DNA of 64,000 nucleotides from Epiperipatus broadwayi. Taxonomy: Eukaryota; Onychophora; Udeonychophora; Euonychophora; Peripatidae. Position 1 is the first letter of the stretch. Each line of letters opens with the position of its first letter. The stretch lies in NCBI GenBank assembly GCA_028023455.1, contig JAQFVV010012511.1, positions 184,001 to 248,000 on the forward strand. The letters are read 5' to 3'. The notes under the pieces were generated by a model. It was not told the origin of the DNA. It searched no databases and saw only the letters and a program-made list of their open reading frames with translations. The position numbers and the translations under genes were made by a program. This document shows positions 47,221-58,234 of this stretch, piece by piece.

Positions 47221-47664
47221 TTTCTTTAAATTAAATAACAGGGTTTAAAAAGTTTAATCTATTGTACACAGGATATATGTGAACAACTATTGTGATTTCA
47301 TTCATTCCACATGTTACGGAATGTCAATGGAGTGTTGACAAAGAATAGAATAAACAAAAGATATTTAGAATGTTTTAAGGGAAGAAAAATTGAATAAAGA
47401 AATAAAAATTAATTTGATATTTAGCTGCAAAAATATCAATGAGCATTATTTTCTAGCAGAATATTAACTATTGCTAGAAATAATTAATTTTCAATATTTA
47501 TTATTAATTCATAAAAATATTAAATTGCTCATATTAAATTATCCAAATACTGTAAAGTTAAATTTTTATTTATTAAAAATGATCAAATCATTAAATTTTG
47601 AAGATCCATTAAATAAAATGGCTTGTTTCACTATTTCTTTAATAATTGTAAAATCATATTATCA
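47221..47664. other. AT-rich non-coding stretch
   Basis: No gene. The frame at 47471-47692 runs into the LINE leader and is not a protein gene. Confidence 0.5.
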
Positions 47665-48119
47665 CTGCAGAAAGGAATTTGCTGTTAACTGAAAGGAGAC
47701 CCTTTGATTTCTCTTGAAGGTCTTAAAAAACTGAGCAGGGCAAATGATTAATAACTTCATACATTTTTGTCATTGTAGTTGTTATTTATACAAACATAAA
47801 TGGCTGCTCGGCAACATGCATGAGCCAGTGTGGTGAGTTTAATGGCTTTTTACCTCTGAGTTTAAGAAAGAAACACCATGATCTTTCTTCTCAGTCATTT
47901 GACAGATCTTAATTAAAATATCAATTCAGTTTTCTTGAAGGCAGAATGAATGGTGTGTGTGAATGAATTTTTTTTTCTAGTAGATATTTACAATCATAAC
48001 TAATATAAAGCTGTAAAATCATCAGGTAAGGCAGCAGTTGCTGACTGAAGGTGGAGGGTGCTAAGAATTCCCTGATTGATGACCTAAGGTGCAATTTGAT
48101 GATGACCTTTTATTTAGGT

Positions 48120-49080
48120 ACTTATAACTGCAGATCACTTTCAAATGATGGAAAATTCTAAAAATTTGAAGAACTGTCTAATATTAAATGAGACATTACT
48201 GAACTTTGGGAAAGTTAAAAGTAAAGGTGAAGAGACAATTGATTTAAAAGATGGAGAAGTAGTACAAAAGCACCAACATTCAAAATACAAGTAAAGTAGG
48301 ATTCATTATAAATAAAAAAGTTGAAGAACAACATTGTGGAGATTCATGGGGTATCAGACAAAGTGGCAAGATTAGTTATTCAACTTAATACATACATCAA
48401 ATGCAAATAATTCAGGTTTATTCCCTACAAATTCGCATTGTGATGAACAAGTAGAATATTTTTATATGGATGTACAAAAGGCTCTTGATCAGATTAAACA
48501 TTTTAAAATTGTTGTGGAAGACTTTAATGCTAGTATTGGTAAAACAATTGAAAGATAAAATGTTGTAGACAAATTTGGGTATGGTGATAGAAATGAAAAA
48601 GGATATAGACTTGTGGAGTTTGCAGAAAAAGAAAAACTTTATATTATAAATACTTTTTTTGAAAAAAATGTTAAACAGAAATGGACATGGAAACATCCAA
48701 AGGAAGGTACAGCAAAATTAGATTATATTTTGATTAATAGAAAATATGTATTTCATGAATGTAATGTTCTTAATAAATTCAACACAGGAAGTGATCATTG
48801 ATTAGTGAGATATAAGATACACGTTAATGTAAAACTAGAAATACAAAAATTATTAACAAAAATAATACTCATAGTTGATATTCCTACAGAAACATTCCAA
48901 TGAATTTAAATTAGAACTTGCAAATCGTTTTCAAATAATAATAAATTTAGAATATGATTCAGATATGAACAAAATAATCATTAGGAAGATGATATACTTT
49001 TAAAAATTGCAACAAAAATGCTGGTACAAAAAAAGCAGCAATTGACCAAAAAGAATTCCACTGAGAGAAGACAATTTATG
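48120..49080 (+). pseudogene. LINE endonuclease domain remnant (copy 2)
   Basis: Heavily frameshifted. Recognisable are GKVGF/VGFIINKK-like text (about 48290), KIVVEDFNASIGK (about 48505-48545, the GDFN motif changed to EDFN), EFAEKEKLYIINTFFEKNVK (48613), KWTWKHPKEGTAKLDYILIN and NTGSDH. The SDH catalytic pair is intact here but followed at once by a stop, whereas copy 1 lost the Asp and kept the frame. Confidence 0.8.
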
Positions 49081-49309
49081 CAGAAATGAAGAAATATGAA
49101 AATATATTAAAATAATGCATCGAGGAGGATTGAATATCTCGAATTTTGTAAAACGATGCAAAAAAGAAATGAATTATTAAGGAAAACTATAGAAAAGAAT
49201 AAAAGTTTCCAGGGTGTAAAACAACTTCTTGGTATTGGTAGAAAATGTATTTCTGCAATATAAAAAAAAATAAAAATAGAACTATTATTAGAAAAAAATG
49301 ATATCATAA

Positions 49310-50296
49310 AATGTGTAGAAGAGTTCTATCAATAATTATATTGAAAACAATGAAAAGAACCTTCTACAACTACTGTATCTCCTGAATTACCCATCATTTT
49401 AAATGAAGACATGAGACATGAAATTAAATTTACAAAGAAGGAAAAAGATCCAGGTAATGCTGAAATTATAAGTGATATCTTAAAAGAAGCAGGTGAAGAA
49501 ATAGCAAAATTCTTGGAAAAGTTATATACCAAATGTCTAAATGATGAAAGAATGCAGTATTAATATTAATATTTAAAAAAGTTGATAAAGAAAATAATTA
49601 GAACTTATAGACCTATGAGACTTTTATCAGTTCTGTAAAAAATTTCACCAAAATAATTACAACTCATCTACAGCGAACTTTGGATTTTAACTAATCAAAA
49701 AAAACAAGTTGTATTTAAATGTGGCTTCACAGCAATGGATCATATCTAAGTATTGATGAAAGTTATAAAAATGACCAATGAATATGAGTTGCCATTATGC
49801 TTTGGATTTGAAGACTATGAAAAGGTATTCGATTCTAGAAGCAGTGATTAAAGCATTGGTTCATCAAAGTATAGACCCAGGATATAGTCATATTCTGAAG
49901 AATATTTATAAAAATGCAATAGCAAGAATTAGATTACATAATGATACTAAAAAAATTAACATTGAGAAGAATGTACAATCCTTACAACCTTTTATATCAG
50001 TTTTGCAAGAAGTATTTTGTGGATTACAATAGAAAGCTAAGGGAGTAAAAGTAAATTGAAATTATTTAAGTCAACGAGATTTTGCAGATGATGTAGTTGC
50101 CTTTTCAAATAATGTTTTAAAGCTTCAAAAAATATTGCAAGAGTTATCAGATAAAAGTAAGAAAGTAGGATTAAACGCAAATGTTAAAAACACCAGACTT
50201 ATGTTCAATGGATTTTCTCAAAAGAAGAAAATAAAAATTGATAATGATGAGATAGAAGAAGTTAACAACTACAAATACCTTAATCAGATTATTACT
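49310..50296 (+). pseudogene. LINE reverse transcriptase remnant (copy 2, 5' part)
   Basis: Pieces in several frames: FTKKEKDPGNAEIISDILKE (about 49430-49490), LALDLKTMKRYSILEAVIKA (the FxDxKKAFD region, about 49790-49850), ALVHQSIDPGYSHILKNIYK, ISVLQEVFCGLQ (about 50000), DFADDVVAFSNN (about 50080, with FADD intact) and GLNANVKNTRLMFNGFSQKK. It continues to NNYKYLNQIIT just before the inserted element. Confidence 0.85.
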
Positions 50297-50297
50297 A

Positions 50298-52174
50298 CTG
50301 TAACAGTATACAATATGCCGTTACATTAATTTAAAATTAAAATAAAAACTTAAGTTCGTAAATAAAAATAAATTTATTAAAAACTCAAAGCTAAAATTAA
50401 AAAGAGTTGTTTAATGTATATATATTCACACAGATTTAAAACTTTAAAAGTATTTTTTCTTTTTAAAATAAAAAAAAAGTATTTGAACGTACTTTTGAAA
50501 CAGGTATTAATTAATTCCTGTAATCTCAAACTGGAAATGATTGTTCTTTTAATTAAATGAAAAGCAAACTAGCCCTTGGGGCTTTTATATATTTAAAAAA
50601 AGTCAGATAGGATAGATAAAGAAACTAAAGATTGACCAATGGAAGCACCAAGCCACAGCATGGACCAAAATAAGAGACTCTAGGATTAGTGACGACTTGC
50701 TCGTTGGATCCGAAAATTTGCTGATAAGAGGCTAATAAAAATATAAAAGGCAAAATTATTGTTGTTGTCTTAGATGCTGACTATTAATCTACAAGTGGAC
50801 TATTAATCTATCTATAAACTGCAGCTGTATTGCAGACTCCATGGTGTGGGAGCCTGCAGTAGATTTAATTTCCGGACAAGCTGATGCCTCCAGAAGACAT
50901 TTTTTGACCAACTGAATGGCAAGTAGTGGCTCTATTTCAAAGGAAAAACAGTCAACAAGAGTGATCACGAAAATGGATAACAGATCCAGGAAATCTACCA
51001 TTGAAAGTATGAACTTTTGTCATTATAAACTGTTTCAATGTATCTTCTATAAGCAAAATAAGTTAAACTTAACTTTAAAGGAACTTATCTGACTTAAAGA
51101 AAATTTCTAAATTAATTTTATGGGTAAACTAGTTAAATTAATAATCATTTCCATTTTTCTTTCTTTAATAATTTTGTATTAATTAAATTATTTGACTGTA
51201 TTTAAATTTAAGTTGGATATGGATGGCTATATAGATTCGTTAAGTTTGTTAGTTTAAGGGAGGGTTAATCTTGGGTTAGTTGTTTTGTGGTTAAATTGGG
51301 TTAATGTATTGGATATATTGATGTAATTAGTAAATGTAGTATGAAGATCCGCTATGTGCAGGATCACCTTTATGCCGCACTTGGGAAAAGTAATCCCATT
51401 CTTATCAACCATCGGGAGATGTGTTCCCTGCTCCTTGGATCAACCCTTTAGCCTATGGAATGGGATGGTAAGTCAGCAAAAAAAACCACAATCCCTTCCT
51501 ATGGAGTTTTCTAACTATTTATTTTATTGTTCTTCTTGCCAGACAGGTGTAACCTTCCTGTACTGGACAAGAGACAATTTCTTCTATATAACTTTGCTGT
51601 TCAGATGTGTATTCCTGACAGTATAGTACTGTGCTGTCGTATTCATGCTGCATTGAATACATCGATATATCAGATGGATTGGCGTTGGTTTGACTGCAAA
51701 CTTTTGGCCTAGGTTAAATAAGGGTTATAGGATATTTTCTTTTTCGAACGAATCCGTATAGTGTATCAACATTATAAAATAAACTCTTATTAAAATCCAT
51801 CTGTGCGAATTTATAAAATTTAAATTCTAAATATAAAAATAATAACAAATTTAAGATCATCTTTATTCCTCAATTTTTAAATATTTATATATGCATCAAT
51901 AAATCTTTGTGTGTGTTATTTCTGGCAGTAGCTTATTTATTTATTTTATTAAAATTTTTTTTATTAAAATGTTTCAAGCAAGTTTTATTACAAATCTCTG
52001 CATCTCCTTGAACTAGTGGCATGGGTTAACAGTCATAATAAAATAAAATATATATGTAAATTTTAGATCTTAACAGTATGTATCTACCTACTATATAAAT
52101 TTCCCAGGCTCCAATAGCCTGGTGGCACCCGGTATGGCAGATACGCGAAGACTGTAATTCACCCTGACTGTTAT
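50298..52174 (+). mobile_element. Unclassified DNA element, copy A, inserted in LINE copy 2
   Basis: About 1.88 kb interrupting the LINE reading frame after NQIIT. The ends CTGTAACAGT and (reverse complement of the right end) ATAACAGT are imperfect inverted repeats, with ACTA on both sides (50294-50297, 52175-52178) as a possible target duplication. A second copy, inverted, lies at 56091-58234. Shared blocks include TATGCCGTTACATTAATTTA, CAAACTAGCCCTTGGGGCTT, GACCAATGGAAGCACCAAGC and ATCCATCTGTGCGAATTTA. No transposase recognised. Confidence 0.7.
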
Positions 52175-52189
52175 ACTATAGATGGAACC

Positions 52190-52790
52190 ACATTGGATTA
52201 AATTAAATATAGAATTAAACTTGATTGAAATACTTTTGGTAAAAATAAATATTAAAAAGAAATAAGCCTATGGTATTTGAAAAAGGCTTTTAATAAATGT
52301 TTTTCCAGTTCTTACTTATGAATCTGCCACTTGGACACTTAACAAAAGAGAATAGAGAGACTTCAAACCATTCAATGAGTATGGAGAGATGCATATTAGG
52401 AATAACAAAATGATTGAAAATGAAATGCATGTATGAGAGAACAAACAGGTGGAGAGATGAATATTAGGAATAGCAAAAAGATTGAAAATGAAATGCATAA
52501 GTGAGAGATCAAACAGGTGTTACTGACATCATTAAAAGAATTAAGAGAATGAAATGGAGTTAGACTAGACATAATTCTAGAAGAGATAATAATAGATGAA
52601 CAGTTGAAATCTTTAAACTAGACTCCAGGACATTGTAAAAGAACTAGAAAGAATCAACATGTGAGATGGATGGAATAAGAAAGTATGCTGGAGTAATATG
52701 GAGATGATGGCTAGAGATCAGAGAAAATGGATTGAACTTGGAGAGACTTTCATCCTGCAGTGGATCAATAATGGTTGAAATTGATGATAA
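52190..52790 (+). pseudogene. LINE 3' coding remnant (copy 2, after the insertion)
   Basis: Continues the LINE after the inserted element: IELNLIEILLVKINIKKK, VLTYESATWTLNKRE (about 52310-52350), ILGIAKRLKMKC and ITDIIKRIKRMKWS-like text, then a GRRP-type DDNNWNH region ending near 52790. Decayed by stops. Confidence 0.75.
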
Positions 52791-53980
52791 TAATTATCAT
52801 AAAGAAAAAATAATTAAACAAGAAGTTGATTTTAAAGTGCATGATAGAATATCATGAACAACATCATTTCATTCTAAAATTTCAAATAGAATAAATTATT
52901 ACTTTCAACCCTAGAAATGGCTAAAGGAAATGCCAATAACTTCCCTTAAGTTTGCAAATGTTAATGATTGAGAAATCAGCGCTTTTAGAGAATTATATAC
53001 ATCCAATTATAAAATGATATATTAGAAAATACCTAATCTACGAAATTGATACTATTGCCATTTTTAGAAGGTTGATGCCAAAAAGATAATTGATCTTGAC
53101 TATCCAATGCATTAATCATAAGATGAACTCAAAAAAGTTGAATTTTGATTTTACTATTTATTTAAAAATTGCTATTTGTTTTTGTTAGAAAGTGTTTGGT
53201 TTTATTATTGAAGCTATGCAAATATCATAAAATAAATAAATAATAATAAAATAAGCTTGTTTAGAAATATTTGCTATTACAAATTGATAATTGCAAACTA
53301 TTAGGTCATGTGATTTATCACTTTATTTTATTACTATTATATATATATATGCACATACATATGCTTCGTACCAACTCACATATACATGATTTTAACTTAT
53401 GACTTTCCATTTAAAATTAAACAATTTTAATTTTGTCAGAAATTTATTTATTAAAAATTTATTAAAAGCTTTTTTACTCATTAAAATTTATTAAAGGCAC
53501 ATGTAGGTGTGTAGAGGGGGTCAGAAAAAGAGCCGAGATTAAATAAATAATTAACATTCTAATTGTATAACCAATTTTAGAAATTTCTAAGATAAATTCA
53601 GCTAATTAAATTGCTGAACATTTTATTTAATAAAGACAGATTAATTATAGAACATAAGTACATTTATAATAGGTATATAAATCTTATTTAAGTAAAAAAA
53701 TAAGTAATCTCTTTGTATTTTGTATTTGCAAGAATGTTTTCAATATTTTACCTTGCAATAAAAGGTGTTAATGTATGTTTAATTACTGCCAGGAATGCCA
53801 TACACAAAAGGCATTAGTAATTTGGAAAACTTTACTAATTAATGAAATAGATACAAGATTAAATTGTCATTAAACTGATCAAAATTCTTATCAGCAAAAA
53901 TATATTTTAATTAAAATCATATATAGTAACACAGCAAAGGTACATCCACTTTTTCTTTTAAAATATATATGTTCTACAAT
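52791..53980. other. AT-rich non-coding stretch
   Basis: No gene, RNA gene or repeat structure recognised. Confidence 0.55.
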
Positions 53981-54477
53981 AATATCAACAAATAAAAAAT
54001 CCTTCTTTTTTCTTTTCAAAAACTTTATTTTTTATCTCAATACTGAACATATATATACATTTATATACAAAACTCCAACGTTTCAACTGTTTTATCTCAT
54101 ACAGTCATTTTCAAGGATCTGCAACAATATTAAATACATATCGACAAATAAACTTCAATTACATAAAAACTTTCTCTTACATTAACATAATAACAAACAT
54201 ATTAAACATACAAAAATAGATTTTACTTACATCTTTCTCCCACTGCTATATTTTATTACTCTTTTTTTTTTATTTACATTGTTTAATTACAAATATATCT
54301 TAAAATCATCCAAGAAACTTTCTATACAAATTTAAATACCAACTCTAATTTCCAAAAACCTCTCCCTTTCTTTAAATTTTATCTAAAACCCATCTTAAAA
54401 CTACATTCCTAAACTATATATTTAAATGAATATAAAACAAATTTAAACATCCCCCCCCTCTCTCTCTTTTATACAAA

Positions 54478-54630
54478 AAAACTTCTAACAATTTACCTAA
54501 ACCCATTAGCATTTATTTTAATTATACAGTAATTTATATTCCTTATGTACTCCATTAATTCTATTTAGAGTAGGATTATATTTTTTTATATAAAAAAATT
54601 CTTTAACCATCCTTTCCCTGTAATTTTTAA
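54478..54630 (-). pseudogene. PLE GIY-YIG C-terminus, left arm
   Basis: The minus strand reads KNYRERMVKEFFYIKKYNPT, then LNRINGVHKEYKLLYN and a stop. The KE and LN-x-x-xG pattern is the end of Penelope-type GIY-YIG domains (catalytic Glu present). It differs from the right-arm copy by at least three residues (R/W, R/K, H/D), so the two arms have begun to diverge. Confidence 0.75.
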
Positions 54631-54648
54631 GAATTTAGTATTAAAATG

Positions 54649-54771
54649 TTAGAAAGGGTTAAAAATTACAGGGAATGGATGGTTAAAGAATTTTTTTATA
54701 TAAAAAAATATAATCCTACTCTAAATAAAATTAATGGAGTAGATAAGGAATATAAATTACTGTATAATTAA
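54649..54771 (+). pseudogene. PLE GIY-YIG C-terminus, right arm
   Basis: The plus strand reads MLERVKNYREWMVKEFFYIK, then KYNPTLNKINGVDKEYKLLY and N-stop. Same fragment as in the left arm. The rest of the nuclease and the reverse transcriptase are missing. Confidence 0.75.
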
Positions 54772-55164
54772 AATAAATACTTAATGGGTTTAGGTAAATT
54801 GTTAGAAGTTTTTTTGTATAAAAGAGAGAGAGGGGGGGATGTTTAAATTTGTTTTATATTCATTTAAATATATAGTTTAGGAATGCAGTTTTAAGATGGG
54901 TTTTAGATAAAATATAAAGAAAGGGGGAGGTTTTTGGAAATTAGAGTTGGTATTTAAATTTGTATAGAAAGTTTCTTGGATGATTTTAAGATATATTTGT
55001 AATTAAACAATGTAAATAAAAAAAAAAGAGTAATAAAATATAGCAGTGGGAGAAAGATGTAAGTAAAATCTATTTCTGTATGTTTAATATGTTTGTTATT
55101 ATGTTAATGTAAGAGAAAGTTTTTATGTAATTGAAGTTTATTTGTTGATATGTATTTAATATTG

Positions 55165-55230
55165 TTGCAGATCCTTGAAAATGACTGTATGAGATAAAAC
55201 AGTTAAAACGAAGTTTTGTATATAAATGTA
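55165..55230 (+). ncRNA. Degenerate hammerhead-like hairpin (right arm; mirrored at about 54062-54120)
   Basis: ATCCTTGAAAATG, then the hairpin ACTGT...ACAGT. The next block is TTAAAACGAAG here and TTGAAACGTTGGAG in the left arm on the minus strand. The left arm keeps GAAAC and a minimal AC/GU stem, resembling a PLE hammerhead, but lacks a CUGANGA box. Probably inactive. Confidence 0.3.
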
Positions 55231-55308
55231 TATATATGTTCAGTATTGAGATAAAAAATAAAGTTTTTGAAAAGAAAAAAGGAGAAGGATTTTTTATTTG
55301 TTGATATT

Positions 55309-56090
55309 TAATTAAAATATAAAAAAAAATTAAAGATTATTCTTTACTTCTGATTATTATTCTTTGTTCTTCTGAGAAGATTCTTGAAGATTATTATCAA
55401 GATTATTGAAATCGTGATGTTATAAGACTGTACTATGCTAACCAGTAAGAAGAAAGCTTGTGTCTGCTTCCCCTTCACTATCTCTGGGGAGCATTAGTTG
55501 GAATCTCAATTGAATGAGAAGTGTCGCACATCTGAAATCCACTGACCATTGTACCTGTGTTACCATCACACATAAATTCAGCCTGCTGACCTGCTGTGTC
55601 ATCATTCCTGAAGTAAGAAACCACCTCCAGCCAAATATGCTTTCTGAAGACCCAGTGTGTCTTCAATCAATTAATATCCAAGAAATAGAACAATCTAGGA
55701 CCATGTGAATTGCCCACGAAAGCTAGCATTGACATTAACTCTCATGCTGCTCTTCATTTTGCCATATTTTCAAATCCTTCATAAAAGTAATAAAAAGCAG
55801 AAATATTTAAACTCTATACATGAAAATCTGCACCCCTTATATCAATAAAACAATTCATAGTTATTGATGTTTCTGTATCATGTGTATAATCTAATGTTGT
55901 TCATTTTTAATTTTACTTTAACTAACTTATATTGCTAAGAATGATGGGATATATTGCTAGATGCAGTCATTCTTAAATCTTACATATATGCTATATTTAT
56001 TATTCTTAAAATTAGGTGACAGAGAGCAATTTTTGTAAACACATTTTACTTCTCACCCCTCACTTACAAAAGATTTTTTTAAAAAATATA
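55309..56090. other. Intergenic, with a GC-richer coding-like island
   Basis: At 55478-55666 a minus-strand frame reads SYFRNDDTAGQQAEFMCDGN and TGTMVSGFQMCDTSHSIEIP. It is much less AT-biased than its surroundings and has no internal stop. I do not recognise a family and saw no paired splice signals strong enough to call an exon. The rest is AT-rich. Confidence 0.35.
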
Positions 56091-58234
56091 TATTATAACG
56101 GTCGGGGAGAAGGGATCTTAATGTATCTGCACTACAAGGGCGCCATCTAGGCATTTGAACCTAAAAAATTTATAAAGTAGGCAGATATACGCTGTTAAGA
56201 TCCCACTTTATTTTATATTTAGACCATTAGCCCAAGTCACTAGCTCAGTGGAGACGCAGAGATAATAATATATAACTTTGTTTAATTTCATATCTTAAAT
56301 ATAAAAAAATAAAAGCCACTGCCAGTAATTAACACACAAACAACATTTATTAATGCACATATATAATCATTTTAAATTTGAGGAATAACATTTATTATTT
56401 TTTTTTAATATTAACTTTTAATTTAAATTATTATTTTAAAATTTTAAATCATCCACACAGATGAATTTTATATTTATTTTAAGATTGTTGAGTATGAATA
56501 AACTACATAGATTGTATTTGAAAAGAAAATATTGTATCCCTTATTTAACCTTAGGCCAAAAGTTCGCAGTCAAACCGGCGTCCAATCCATCTGATACATT
56601 GATGTATTCAATGAATACGACAGCATAAATATATACCATACTGTCAGGAATGTACATCTGAACAGCATGGTTAGAGAAGACATTGACCCTTGTCCAATAC
56701 AGGAATGTTACATCTGTATGGCAAGAAGAACAATAAAAATAAAAACTCCATAGGAAGGGACTGCGTTTCGTCTTACTATCCCTTCAATAGGCAACAAGGG
56801 GGTATGCGGCGTATAAATCGATCCTGCCTGTAGCAGATCTCATACTACATCTACTAATTACACCAATATATCCAATCCATTGACCTAATTTAACTACAAA
56901 ACAAATAACCTAATATTACCCTCCCCTAATTAATTAATATAACTTTACAAATCTATATAGCCATTCATGCCCGACTTAAATTTAACATTTATATAAATTT
57001 GCACAGATGGATCTTATAAAAGTTTGTTGTTTAATGTTGAGTATAGATCGATTATATAGATTACACGCTCAAAAACATTTTAACATAAACATAAATGATC
57101 AAAATATAAAGTCATTGATGTAATTGCAGAGGGAATTAATTAGAAACCCAATGGCTATCATCATAAGATGCCGCACTGACACCAATAACTAAAAAGACAT
57201 CCGAATAAATACATTTTAGATATTCAATGTAAGACATCATTATTTACTGAATGTCTATAAATTTTAATCATATATGAAAACAAAAATGTAATTAAACGTG
57301 AACGAATCTATGCAAGCATCTATGCCCAACTTAAATTTAATGCATTTAATAATTTCTACAATAAATATTAATAAAAATAAAAATAATAAAAAAATGGAAA
57401 TGATTTTTAGCAAACTTAAATGTAAAAAAAAATTAAACAATAATTGATTTGGAAAAGTCAGATTATAGTTCATTTTACAAAAATTAGATTTAGCGTGTTT
57501 ATTAAACTTGTCAAATCTTGACGAAAGTTCTTAATTACTTTTAAAATTGTTCAGTTCAATAACTTACAGTAGAAGAGTCATGGTTCTTGGTGCCAATTTC
57601 TGTGATGTCCCCATTGGAAGACCAGTCTGATGTTCTGGAGGTGGCCTTAGCTGGTTCCATTCCGGTATCAGAGTCATTTCATTTTTTAAAATAGAGAGGG
57701 TGATATGTGCGTCCTATCACACCTCTCAAAAACAATCAAGCTGGAACTGTTTGGCACTGTCCTTAATTTCAATATTTTTCTTTTTATAATCATCCTCTGG
57801 ATTCAACGAACAAAACATTACTAATCAATCATTTTCATTATGGTCCGAGCTGAGGCTTGGTGCTTCCATTGGTCAAGCTACTTCTTTTATTCTCTTATCT
57901 ATATCTTTCCTCTGACTTTTTAATTATATACAAGCCCCAAGGGCTAGTTTGATTTTCGATAATTAATAAACAATCATTTCCATTTACAAAAATATTTTAT
58001 CTTTTTCCTATACTTTTTTCTAAAAAAAAGTATGTTCAAATACCCTTTTTTTTTTATTTAAAAAAGAAATAATTTTTAAAGATTTGCATCTGTGCGAATA
58101 TATGTATATATATTGAACAACTCTTTAATTTCTTTTTAGCTTTTAGTTTTTAATAAATTTATTTTTATTTGCAAACTTAAAAGTTTTTATTTTAAATTAA
58201 TGTAACGGCATATTTATATATCGTTACAATATAA
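56091..58234 (-). mobile_element. Unclassified DNA element, copy B (inverted relative to copy A)
   Basis: About 2.14 kb. Its left end ATAACGGTC and right end CGTTACAAT are imperfect inverted repeats in a TATA-rich target. The minus strand aligns with 50298-52174 over most of its length. Copy B has two extra direct repeats of a CACAGATGGATCTTATA-like block (about 56455, 57003, and a third related word at 58082). A GGGCGCCATCTAGG CTCF-like motif is at 56138-56151. On the minus strand at about 57590-57690 a short coding-like run (MEPAKATSRTSDWSSNGDIT) ends at an ACT|GTAAGT donor-like site. No transposase identified. Confidence 0.72.

Larger units (their letters stand above)
47665..52790 (+). mobile_element. 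RTE/CFDP2-like LINE, copy 2, split by a DNA element
   Basis: Same family and orientation as 203-2931, starting with the matching leader CTGCAGAAAGGA. The coding remnant runs to about 50295, is interrupted by the ~1.9-kb element 50298-52174, and resumes to about 52790 with the YESATWTLNKRE-like 3' block, which is longer than in copy 1. A tandem duplication of about 66 bp (about 52379-52514, GGAGAGATGCATATTAGGAA units) lies in the 3' part. Confidence 0.85.
53981..55308. mobile_element. Near-perfect 1.33-kb palindrome of two PLE 3' ends
   Basis: Left arm 53981-54630 and right arm 54659-55308 (650 bp each) are reverse complements with only scattered mismatches and small indels, around a 28-bp spacer. 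The outermost AATATCAACAAATAAAAAAT then CCTTC is mirrored by GAAGGATTTTTTATTTGTTG then ATAT. Each arm encodes, outward from the centre, the same GIY-YIG endonuclease C-terminus, followed by a 3' UTR with a hammerhead-like hairpin and an AATAAAGTTTTTGAAAAG end. This is a head-to-head dimer of 5'-truncated Penelope-like copies. Confidence 0.88.

Noticed and set aside
57264-57473. 69-codon hydrophobic frame on the minus strand
   Set aside because: Lies inside element copy B; Phe/Leu/Ile-rich composition is what AT-rich DNA yields by chance, and it is not conserved in copy A.
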